A DNA stretch of 5,230 nucleotides from Candidatus Nitrosopumilus sp. (GTDB taxonomy: Archaea; Thermoproteota; Nitrososphaeria; Nitrososphaerales; Nitrosopumilaceae), in contig JAPYTM010000012.1 of assembly GCA_029941825.1 (NCBI GenBank), positions 9,588 through 14,817 of the forward strand, written 5' to 3'. Positions 1-4,034 of this stretch are shown here, one piece after another. The notes under the pieces were generated by a model. It worked only from the letters and a program-made list of their open reading frames with translations. It did no database searches and was not told the DNA's origin. The position numbers were made by a program, and so were the translations under genes. The stretch's first letter is position 1, and each line of letters starts with the position of its first letter.

Positions 1-59
1 TATTCTCTAGATTGTGCAACCCTTTTTTGTCCTAATTTTAATGCCTGAAAATACTGCAT
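1..59 (-). CDS. 5' end of an unidentified leftward gene (partial)
   Basis: Reading leftward from an ATG whose complement lies at 57-59, 19 codons stay open to the window edge (MQYFQALKLGQKRVAQSRE). The stretch is short, so an open frame alone would prove little. The support is a strong TATA-like box on the same strand centred about 26 bases upstream (81-89), the usual spacing for leaderless archaeal genes. The visible residues are basic and look like an amphipathic helix; no family can be named. The gene would diverge from the one at 138-437. An earlier minus-strand ATG at about 73 stops after 11 codons in another frame and was discarded. Confidence 0.55.
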   Translation of the reverse strand, partial: MQYFQALKLGQKRVAQSRE

Positions 60-80
60 ATTTCACAAAACATAGAGTTG

Positions 81-89
81 TTATAAAAA
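81..89 (-). promoter_or_regulatory. TATA box for the leftward gene at the left edge
   Basis: On the minus strand this reads TTTTTATAA, close to the archaeal TATA consensus. Its centre lies about 26 bases before the leftward ATG at 59, which suits a leaderless transcript. It is the best match to a TATA box in this divergent region. Confidence 0.5.
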
Positions 90-110
90 CAATTTTGCCT
101 CAAAAGACTG

Positions 111-118
111 TTATAGAA
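111..118 (+). promoter_or_regulatory. TATA box for the gene at 138
   Basis: TTATAGAA centred about 24 bases before the ATG at 138. The spacing predicts transcription starting at or a few bases before that ATG, which favours 138 over the out-of-frame ATG at 130 (stops after five codons). Confidence 0.5.
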
Positions 119-137
119 TATTCGATTTTATGAGTTT

Positions 138-437
138 ATGCCTCTAACAAACAATGTAATCATTAAACTAAATGAAATTACTACTATGATTGAAGATAAG
201 ACAAAATTCTCAGAATCAGAAATTGATGAAATAAAGTTAATTTTCAAAACCCTAGTTGAAAACGGTGAACGATATGATATAGATGAAATTGAATTTTGGT
301 TTGAAAATGAAGGAAGTTGGGCAAAAAAAGAATCCCGAATTAGACTAGTAAATATTTCAAATTATATTCAAGATAAATACCAGCAAACACTTCATTTGAA
401 AATAATTCCTGATGATGATTGTGGTTGTAGTGATTAA
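138..437 (+). CDS. Small acidic protein of unknown function
   Basis: This encodes 99 residues that I do not recognise. The sequence is rich in Glu, Asp, Ile and Lys, with no signal peptide or membrane segment, and looks like a soluble, mostly helical protein. Two Trp residues sit in the middle (about residues 54 and 61, in FWFENEGSW), and the tail ends in DDDCGCSD. The closely spaced acidic and Cys residues at the C-terminus could bind a metal, but one CxC alone is not enough to claim it. The ATG has a TATA-like box at leaderless spacing. The stop codon overlaps the stop of the converging gene at 434-658 by four bases. Codon use matches the neighbours. It is probably a lineage-specific hypothetical. 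Confidence 0.8.
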   Translation: MPLTNNVIIKLNEITTMIEDKTKFSESEIDEIKLIFKTLVENGERYDIDEIEFWFENEGSWAKKESRIRLVNISNYIQDKYQQTLHLKIIPDDDCGCSD

Positions 438-658
438 ATTTCTAGTTTCTCTAATAACCTTCCCACGATTTTTGCATTCTCTGTTCTTTCGTTAGAAATT
501 TCTTGAAGACGTGTTTCATTTTTACTATCATTTGTAATTATCTCAAAATATTCTTCATCTAGATCATTGTTTTCTTGTAATCTTTTAATGACTTCAAATA
601 AAATTCCAATGACTTCTTTTTGTGCTTCAATTAACTCATCCTTACTTTTTTCAGACAT
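434..658 (-). CDS. Small helical (coiled-coil-like) protein, unknown function
   Basis: This encodes 74 residues that are highly charged and predicted by eye to be almost all helix. An N-terminal stretch (about residues 6-30, ELIEAQKEVIGILFEVIKRL) has hydrophobic residues at i, i+3/4 spacing as in a coiled coil. A second one follows near the C-terminus (about 58-74, ending RLLEKLEI). It has no Cys, no Trp and no membrane segment. The ATG lies only 2 bases after the stop of the HD-domain gene upstream, so the two are almost certainly co-transcribed. A purine-rich stretch (AGTATCC/ATAG region) before it gives no clear Shine-Dalgarno. It may be a partner or oligomerisation protein, but its function is unknown. 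Confidence 0.75.
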   Translation of the reverse strand: MSEKSKDELIEAQKEVIGILFEVIKRLQENNDLDEEYFEIITNDSKNETRLQEISNERTENAKIVGRLLEKLEI

Positions 659-660
659 AT

Positions 661-1194
661 CTATGGAGTATCATCCATAATTTTTGTAAATAATTCTTTT
701 AATTTAGGATCTATGATTTCATTTTTTGCAGATTCAAAAAATGATGCTAGTTTTTCTTTAGATTGACCATCTTTTTGATATATTTTAGCCTGAAGAGCCA
801 TCTCTAATTTGTCAATTTGGTGTACGATGTTTGCTTCAGGAGAGTTATTTTCCTGATATTCTTGCCAAATTTTTTGATACGGTATTTGTAGAGAATCTGG
901 TAATTTTTTTATTATTTCATTAAATGCATCATTTTCAAGTTCGTTCTTTTTTTCTTTACTGATTTGTTCAGGGGTGTAATCTCCAATGTGTGATTCAGAT
1001 AAATCATGTAATAACACCATTTTAAGAATTTTTTCAGAATCATATTTTTCTAAATCTGATATCACCATACTCATTATGGCCATAGAATAGGAATGATCTG
1101 CAACAGACTCAGGATTATTTAGAGATAGTTTATCTACCCATCCTTGTCTTGGTATTTTTTTAAGATTTGCAGCAGTTTTAAAAAAATCTAACAT
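661..1194 (-). CDS. HD-domain 5'-deoxynucleotidase-like phosphohydrolase (YfbR/HDDC2 family)
   Basis: This 177-residue protein covers the whole single-domain HD fold (HD_3 type). The metal-binding set is visible: H34 in SVADHSY, H63-D64 in the LLHDLSE motif, E67, D72 in HIGDYTP, and D128 in the later QIDKLEMALQA helix. The N-terminus carries LKKIPRQGW (R16, W19), resembling the Arg/Trp pair that in E. coli YfbR contacts phosphate and sugar. Family members remove the 5'-phosphate from deoxynucleoside monophosphates, and a role in dNMP turnover in the cytosol is the likeliest one here. The substrate is inferred, not shown. It is the first gene of a leftward unit with the 74-residue gene 2 bases downstream, and it diverges from the adenosyltransferase at 1281. 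The length matches the archaeal and eukaryotic members of the family. Confidence 0.88.
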   Translation of the reverse strand: MLDFFKTAANLKKIPRQGWVDKLSLNNPESVADHSYSMAIMSMVISDLEKYDSEKILKMVLLHDLSESHIGDYTPEQISKEKKNELENDAFNEIIKKLPDSLQIPYQKIWQEYQENNSPEANIVHQIDKLEMALQAKIYQKDGQSKEKLASFFESAKNEIIDPKLKELFTKIMDDTP

Positions 1195-1206
1195 TTCTAA
1201 TCATAA

Positions 1207-1220
1207 AATAAAATATGTAT
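1207..1220 (-). promoter_or_regulatory. Probable TATA region for the HD-domain gene
   Basis: On the minus strand this AT-only stretch reads ATACATATTTTATT, 13-26 bases before the ATG at 1194. It lies where a leaderless promoter is expected, but the precise box is ambiguous because the whole stretch is AT-rich. Confidence 0.35.
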
Positions 1221-1250
1221 CTCATTAATGACTTTTCATATTTCGAACAA

Positions 1251-1262
1251 CATAATAGTAAA
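1251..1262 (+). promoter_or_regulatory. TATA box for the adenosyltransferase gene
   Basis: CATAATAGTAAA is centred about 25 bases before the ATG at 1281, fitting a leaderless transcript. A 6-bp inverted repeat lies directly between it and the start codon. Confidence 0.4.
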
Positions 1263-1278
1263 TTCTAGTTTGTAGAAT
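1262..1278. repeat. Inverted repeat between TATA box and start codon of the adenosyltransferase gene
   Basis: ATTCTA (1262-1267), a 5-base spacer, then TAGAAT (1273-1278): a perfect 6-bp inverted repeat ending 2 bases before the ATG. If transcription starts close to the ATG, the repeat would cover the initiation region and could be an operator for a dimeric repressor. In such AT-rich DNA a 6-bp repeat can also arise by chance. Confidence 0.3.
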
Positions 1279-1280
1279 CT

Positions 1281-1817
1281 ATGAAGATTTACACAAAAAC
1301 TGGAGATGATGGAAACACTGGACTACAAGGCAATCTAAGAATATCCAAATCACATCCACGGATTATTTCATATGGTACAGTGGATGAAGCAAATGCTGCA
1401 CTAGGTGTGGTGTTATCTAATTCATTAGATGATGATGTTGTTAAAATTTTAACTGAAATTCAAAATGATTTATTTCTAGTTGGGGCAGATCTTTCAAATC
1501 CCAATCTCAATGATATGAAAAATAGAGTGTCATTAGATAAAATTGAAAAATTAGAACAATATATTGACCAATTTGAATCAGAATTACCTCCTTTGACAAA
1601 TTTTATTTTACCTGGTGGAGACATAACTGCAGCACAACTACATCATGTTAGAACCATAGTTAGAAGAGCTGAAACCTTGGTAGTACAGTTAAGTGAAAAA
1701 GATGAAATAAATGCAAATTGTATCAAATATCTTAATCGACTATCTGATCTATTTTTTGTTATGGGTCGTTTAATCAATAAACGGAAAAATAACCCCGATA
1801 TTATTTGGAAGTCTTAA
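1281..1817 (+). CDS. pduO: PduO-type corrinoid (cob(I)alamin) adenosyltransferase
   Basis: The enzyme transfers the 5'-deoxyadenosyl group of ATP to cob(I)alamin or a cobyrinic acid diamide, the step that makes adenosylcobalamin. The 178 residues match the usual length of single-domain PduO/MMAB enzymes. The N-terminal ATP-binding segment YTKTGDDGNTGL (residues 4-15) is intact, followed by SYGTVDEANAALG (30-42) with D35. FILPGG (108-113) is the corrin-side loop, with the Phe known to help form four-coordinate cobalt. Then come HHVRTIVRRAE (121-131) with R124, R128 and E131, and YLNRLSDLFFVMGR (150-163) with N152. By motif spacing these correspond to the catalytic Asp-Arg salt bridge and ATP-contacting residues of the Lactobacillus enzyme. 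I see no inactivating change. Thaumarchaea make cobalamin, so a biosynthetic or salvage role fits. The symbol denotes the family type; cobO or MMAB labels are also used. Confidence 0.95.
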   Translation: MKIYTKTGDDGNTGLQGNLRISKSHPRIISYGTVDEANAALGVVLSNSLDDDVVKILTEIQNDLFLVGADLSNPNLNDMKNRVSLDKIEKLEQYIDQFESELPPLTNFILPGGDITAAQLHHVRTIVRRAETLVVQLSEKDEINANCIKYLNRLSDLFFVMGRLINKRKNNPDIIWKS

Positions 1818-1843
1818 AAATATTGACATTGGGAGATTTACAG

Positions 1844-1865
1844 ATATTATAAGTATAATATTTTT
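1844..1865 (+). terminator. Possible terminator: AT hairpin plus T-run after the adenosyltransferase gene
   Basis: ATATTATA (1844-1851) and TATAATAT (1854-1861) are perfect complements separated by two bases, followed by a T-run at 1861-1865. It lies 26 bases past the stop at 1817. Archaeal termination depends mainly on the T-run, so the hairpin may be incidental. The stem is all A-T and weak. Confidence 0.35.
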
Positions 1866-1889
1866 AAAATCTAAAAAGGACTATCCAAT

Positions 1890-1899
1890 CCCATATGGG
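1890..1899. repeat. 10-bp perfect palindrome in the gap before tRNA-Phe
   Basis: CCCATATGGG is a perfect palindrome with GC-rich ends inside an otherwise AT-rich noncoding gap (1818-1995). It contains the most GC-rich bases of that gap. No reading frame of useful length overlaps it. It could be a protein-binding site, but nothing ties it to a particular gene. Confidence 0.25.
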
Positions 1900-1960
1900 T
1901 AATTTCAATTTTAAAAGACATTTTTGAATTATTTGAGAACAGATCTATGATTAATGATAA

Positions 1961-1969
1961 ACTTTAATT
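1961..1969 (+). promoter_or_regulatory. Possible TATA box for tRNA-Phe
   Basis: ACTTTAATT is centred about 31 bases before the mature tRNA 5' end. Allowing for a few bases of 5' leader removed by RNase P, this is the expected distance. The sequence match is moderate. Confidence 0.35.
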
Positions 1970-1995
1970 CCTCAACTGAATGCATTTTGCTAAGT

Positions 1996-2069
1996 GCCGT
2001 GGTAGCTCAGCCTGGGAGAGCACTCGGCTGAAGACCGGGCTGTCGCGCGTTCAAATCCCGCCCGCGGCA
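1996..2069 (+). tRNA. tRNA-Phe (anticodon GAA)
   Basis: All four arms fold. The acceptor stem pairs 1996-2002 with 2062-2068, with one T-G pair. The D-stem is GCTC/GAGC (2005-2008, 2018-2021). The anticodon stem is CTCGG/CCGGG around the loop CTGAAGA, with GAA at 2030-2032, which reads Phe codons. The variable loop has five bases, and the T-loop is TTCAAAT (2050-2056). The discriminator is A2069; CCA is not encoded and must be added by the tRNA nucleotidyltransferase. No intron is present. The T-stem (2045-2049 with 2057-2061) has a C-C mismatch at canonical position 52:62 (2048 and 2058), unusual for an otherwise perfect GC-rich tRNA. The GC content stands far above its surroundings, as expected for a structural RNA. 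Confidence 0.96.
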
Positions 2070-2070
2070 C

Positions 2071-2082
2071 TGTAATATTACA
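2071..2082. promoter_or_regulatory. 12-bp palindrome, possible TATA element of the small gene at 2112
   Basis: TGTAATATTACA is a perfect 12-bp palindrome beginning one base after the tRNA discriminator's neighbour. Its core TAATATTA could act as a TATA element, giving a transcription start near 2100 and a short leader before the ATG at 2112. That argues against the in-frame ATG at 2094. It could equally be an operator. Confidence 0.3.
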
Positions 2083-2111
2083 CATGTACATCAATGGAAA
2101 TAATTTACACA

Positions 2112-2264
2112 ATGAATGACACAGATACACTACCTACAAAGAAAGAGATTCTTGAAAATATGGCAAGACGACTACAAACCCATCCTGAAGATGGGGAAGA
2201 AGTATTGCTTAGAACATATGATCTTGCATTCATTAAAGGAAAATTAGAAAATAAGTCAGACTAA
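2112..2264 (+). CDS. Small helical protein of 50 residues, unknown function
   Basis: This short frame reads MNDTDTLPTKKEILENMARR at its start and HPEDGEEVLLRTYDLAFIKG further on (about residues 24-43). It looks like real protein: codon choice matches the neighbours, charged and hydrophobic residues alternate as in two amphipathic helices, and Pro-Glu-Asp-Gly forms a turn between them. An in-frame ATG at 2094 would add six residues (MEIIYT). I prefer 2112 because the added residues look unlike the rest and the possible TATA element at 2071-2082 lies too close to 2094. It has no Cys and no membrane segment. It resembles small conserved thaumarchaeal hypotheticals, but I cannot assign a function. 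Confidence 0.65.
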   Translation: MNDTDTLPTKKEILENMARRLQTHPEDGEEVLLRTYDLAFIKGKLENKSD

Positions 2265-2348
2265 TTCTCAAAGATCTAAAATAATTGAATTAAAATGTCA
2301 ATTAAACGATCTTAAACTAAATTTTCAAAATAATCAATTATACATAAT

Positions 2349-2358
2349 CTTTAAAAAC
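2349..2358 (+). promoter_or_regulatory. Probable TATA box for the gene at 2386
   Basis: CTTTAAAAAC is centred about 33 bases before the ATG at 2386, leaving room for a leader of only a few bases. The ATG at 2371, which would lie nearer, opens a frame of seven codons only. The rest of the gap 2265-2385 shows no other gene. Confidence 0.4.
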
Positions 2359-2385
2359 TATTCAAACTGATGTTTTTCGATAATA

Positions 2386-2637
2386 ATGGCTGAGAAAAAA
2401 ACAACAAAGAAAACAAAGGCTACTGCAAAAAAACCAAAGGTCATAAAAAAGGTTGCAAAGAAAAAAACCACAACAAAGTCAAAAGGTAAATCAAAGAGTA
2501 AAAAAACAAACACAGAATCTTTTGGTGATGGAGGTATAGTTATCGTTGAGGATGATCTTGTAGTTGATCATGAAAAAATTAATGAGGAACGTAGAGCATA
2601 TCTTGAAGAAGCAAGATCTCAAGAAGCATCAGACTAG
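2386..2637 (+). CDS. Small two-part protein: lysine-rich tail plus acidic C-terminal segment
   Basis: The first roughly 42 of 83 residues are almost all Lys, Thr, Ala and Ser (for example KKTTKKTKATAKKPKVIKK), like a histone H1 or HU-type basic tail. Such a segment is probably disordered and able to bind nucleic acid. After residue 45 the character changes: a short hydrophobic strand with glycines (GDGGIVIVEDDLVVDH) leads into an acidic helix (EERRAYLEEARSQ). It has no signal peptide, Cys or membrane segment. Known families with this layout include archaeal chromatin-associated and ribosome-associated small proteins, but I cannot match it to one. A nucleic-acid-binding role is inferred from composition only. 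It lies 34 bases before the RAM gene pair, which has its own TATA-like box. Confidence 0.82.
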   Translation: MAEKKTTKKTKATAKKPKVIKKVAKKKTTTKSKGKSKSKKTNTESFGDGGIVIVEDDLVVDHEKINEERRAYLEEARSQEASD

Positions 2638-2641
2638 GAAT

Positions 2642-2650
2642 CTTTATCAA
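2642..2650 (+). promoter_or_regulatory. TATA box for the RAM gene pair
   Basis: CTTTATCAA is centred 26 bases before the ATG at 2672, the standard archaeal spacing for a leaderless start. It begins five bases after the stop of the preceding gene. Confidence 0.45.
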
Positions 2651-2671
2651 ATCCGGTGATATACACTATTC

Positions 2672-2911
2672 ATGCGTGCATTATGTTTGATTACTATAAA
2701 ACCAGGTAAGGTTGATACAGTTGTTGAAATTTTGAAGAAAAAACGTAAAGTTGTAAAACAAGTGATGATTGTTACAGGTAGGGCAGATATCAGTACAATA
2801 TTGAGGGGAACAATGGATGAAATCAATAGCATGGTAATTGATTTTAAAAAAATTAAGGATATTGTTACTACTGAAACATTAATTGAAGTAGAGGTGAATA
2901 TGGGTTGGTAA
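2672..2911 (+). CDS. Stand-alone Lrp/AsnC ligand-binding (RAM) domain protein, first of a pair
   Basis: The 79 residues make one RAM domain (beta-alpha-beta-beta-alpha-beta) without the N-terminal helix-turn-helix of full Lrp/AsnC regulators. Visible marks are strand 1 RALCLITIKPG (2-12), a helix to about residue 26, strand 2 QVMIVTGRADIST with the G36-R-A-D39 turn that lines the effector pocket, a second helix, and the closing strand VTTETLIEVEV (65-75). The family forms dimers and higher rings that bind amino acids or similar small effectors at the interface. Such proteins cannot bind DNA by themselves, so this one probably senses a metabolite and acts with a partner. The partner is probably the RAM protein encoded by the next gene, with which it overlaps by seven bases. 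The effector cannot be predicted. Confidence 0.88.
   Translation: MRALCLITIKPGKVDTVVEILKKKRKVVKQVMIVTGRADISTILRGTMDEINSMVIDFKKIKDIVTTETLIEVEVNMGW
2891..2897 (+). promoter_or_regulatory. Shine-Dalgarno site fixing the TTG start of the second RAM gene
   Basis: GAGGTGA lies inside the end of the first RAM gene, seven bases before the TTG at 2905. It is one of the few strong Shine-Dalgarno matches in the window, as expected for an internal gene of a polycistronic mRNA whose first gene is leaderless. Confidence 0.65.
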
Positions 2912-3123
2912 GGGCAATTATTTTAGTAAAATCTCCAAAAAAACTTATTGCTGCAAGATTGCGTAAAGTATCACTAGTTTCAGATTCATTTCCAACTAGT
3001 GGACAGTTTGATGCAGTTGCGATAATTGATGTGGATGAATTATCTCAGATCAAAGATGTTGCAACTAGTATTCAAAAAATATCTGGGGTCGAAAGAACTG
3101 AGACCATGATTGAAGTTCAATAA
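2905..3123 (+). CDS. Stand-alone Lrp/AsnC ligand-binding (RAM) domain protein, second of a pair
   Basis: This 72-residue RAM domain also lacks a DNA-binding part. Strand 1 is VRAIILVKSP (2-11), the pocket turn is TSGQFDAVAIID (31-42, G33 and D36), and the last helix and strand are GVERTETMIEV (61-71), the typical Lrp/AsnC ending. No ATG or GTG is available in frame after the stop at 2884-2886, so TTG at 2905 is the start. A GAGGTGA Shine-Dalgarno at 2891 supports it. The start overlaps the end of the first RAM gene by seven bases, indicating translational coupling and near-equal production. The two proteins are alike in fold but clearly diverged in sequence, so a hetero-oligomer is plausible (inference). 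Confidence 0.87.
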   Translation: MVRAIILVKSPKKLIAARLRKVSLVSDSFPTSGQFDAVAIIDVDELSQIKDVATSIQKISGVERTETMIEVQ

Positions 3124-3130
3124 CAATTAA

Positions 3131-3137
3131 TTTAAAG
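3131..3137 (+). promoter_or_regulatory. TATA box for the VOC-family gene
   Basis: TTTAAAG is centred 24 bases before the GTG at 3158, giving a leaderless start at that codon and supporting it. It lies 7 bases after the stop of the RAM pair, so the VOC gene is probably transcribed on its own as well. Confidence 0.4.
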
Positions 3138-3157
3138 AACTTACAGATACAACTTTT

Positions 3158-3571
3158 GTGAACATCAAAAAAGTCGGGAATGTAATTTTAGCTGTAAAAG
3201 ATATAGACAAATCTATTGAATTCTATCATGAAATCATAGGTCTTCCAATTAAAAACCAAAGAAGGTCTTGGGTTGATTTGGGCTTGTCTGGATCTTTATT
3301 GAGTTTACATCCAGCATCATTAACTGCACAACACATTGGTAGTTCTATTGAAAATGGAATTACAATTGGATTTCTTGTTGGTGATGTAGAATCTGCAGTA
3401 AAGGAGTTAAAGGAAAAAGGCGTTACAATTTATCGTGATATCATAGAAAAAGATGCAGGGAAAAATGCAGTGATTTTAGATCCTGACGATTACTTAATTT
3501 CATTATTTGAGCCAATCTTTGAAGATAAAGATCAACAAACAAGTGGATACCACGGATTTACTCCAGCTTAG
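3158..3571 (+). CDS. VOC-superfamily (glyoxalase/bleomycin-resistance/dioxygenase fold) protein
   Basis: The 137 residues contain the two beta-alpha-beta-beta-beta modules of the vicinal oxygen chelate fold. The first is NVILAVKDIDKSIEFYHEII (8-27) followed by the WVDLGLSGSLLSLHP strands. The second is ITIGFLVGDVESAVKELKEK (68-87) followed by AVILDPDDYLISLFEP (104-119). The family includes lyases, dioxygenases and resistance proteins that usually bind a metal. Here the usual first His is N8 and the third-position His is replaced near T69-I70. E118 is kept, and H51 could be a ligand. The substrate and even metal dependence are therefore open. The start is GTG; no other start exists in frame after the stop at 3128. 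A tail of about 15 polar residues (EDKDQQTSGYHGFTPA) follows the fold. The stop overlaps that of the converging gene by four bases. Confidence 0.9.
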   Translation: MNIKKVGNVILAVKDIDKSIEFYHEIIGLPIKNQRRSWVDLGLSGSLLSLHPASLTAQHIGSSIENGITIGFLVGDVESAVKELKEKGVTIYRDIIEKDAGKNAVILDPDDYLISLFEPIFEDKDQQTSGYHGFTPA

Positions 3572-3954
3572 ATTATCTTTTTAATCAAAGAAATAATTTT
3601 TTCGACACCTTTTTCTTTTTTATTAATTGAGACATAATACGTAATGTTATTTTTATTTAAAATTACAAGTATAACTTTTTGATGTTGTAAAATTACATGT
3701 TCTAATTTTCCAAAAGTTACAGAGGTATCTTTTCTTAATGACATCAAAGTAGATACTATGAAAAATTCATTCTTCAAGTGTTCAGATTTTAATAATGGTT
3801 TTAGATTTGGATTTATAATCCCCGTTAATGTTCTCCCATACACGTTAATGATTCCAACATATCTAATACTGTTTGATAATTTTAGAATGCTTTGACACTG
3901 TTTTTTATATTTGGTTATCATATTTTTCCATTTATCTGCAGGAGTTTTTACCAT
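3568..3954 (-). CDS. DUF6659-like small protein, possible roadblock/LC7-type fold
   Basis: The 128 residues resemble a protein family that is abundant in thaumarchaea. The family has a short helix containing a Cys (KYKKQCQSIL, 15-24), then a strand-turn-strand IRYVGIINVYGRTLTGII (about 30-47), KPLL, a long helix with FIVSTLMSLRK, and two or more later strands (LEHVILQHQKVILVILN, ITYYVSINK), with a lysine-rich C-terminal helix. The strand-helix-strand order recalls roadblock/LC7 and profilin-like domains, which serve as small dimeric modules in GTPase or signalling assemblies. That link is my inference. No catalytic residues are evident. Family naming is from memory and rests on the IRYVGIIN-YGR-TG pattern. 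It converges on the VOC gene with a four-base stop overlap. Confidence 0.85.
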   Translation of the reverse strand: MVKTPADKWKNMITKYKKQCQSILKLSNSIRYVGIINVYGRTLTGIINPNLKPLLKSEHLKNEFFIVSTLMSLRKDTSVTFGKLEHVILQHQKVILVILNKNNITYYVSINKKEKGVEKIISLIKKII

Positions 3955-3956
3955 AA

Positions 3957-3983
3957 TTCAAATTAATGTTTGAAATTAATAAG
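3957..3983 (-). promoter_or_regulatory. TATA box and adjacent inverted repeat for the DUF6659-like gene
   Basis: On the minus strand CTTATTAATTT (3973-3983) is centred about 24 bases before the ATG at 3954. Between box and start lies a perfect inverted repeat, TTCAAA (3957-3962) and TTTGAA (3969-3974), so it overlaps the predicted initiation region. The octamer AAATTAAT also occurs twice (3960-3967 and 3973-3980, plus strand). Confidence 0.4.
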
Positions 3984-4034
3984 GATTCGTACTGAAAGTT
4001 TAGAAGTTATGGTTAAAAATTATTTTCAATATTT

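Noticed and set aside
1195..1280. Cobalamin riboswitch before the adenosyltransferase gene
   Set aside because: The gap is only 86 bases, has no B12-box-like sequence, and the gene appears leaderless.
1818..1995. Possible small gene or RNA in the gap after the adenosyltransferase gene
   Set aside because: No reading frame of useful length or GC-rich conserved-looking structure was seen. Only a weak AT hairpin with a T-run, a 10-bp palindrome and a possible tRNA promoter are present.
1996..2069. tRNA-Phe as an integration site for a mobile element
   Set aside because: No repeat of the tRNA 3' end and no integrase gene occur in the window; the flanking genes look like ordinary chromosome.
2094..2111. 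Earlier in-frame ATG for the small gene after tRNA-Phe
   Set aside because: It adds only MEIIYT, and its TATA position would fall inside the tRNA. The AT palindrome at 2071-2082 suits the ATG at 2112 better. It is not excluded.
2371..2394. ATG just upstream of the lysine-rich gene
   Set aside because: It opens a frame of seven codons ending in TGA and is out of frame with the real gene.
2647..2832. 61-codon frame on the minus strand opposite the first RAM gene
   Set aside because: It lies wholly inside a well-supported RAM-domain gene, its translation has no family-like features, and it is best explained as an antisense shadow.
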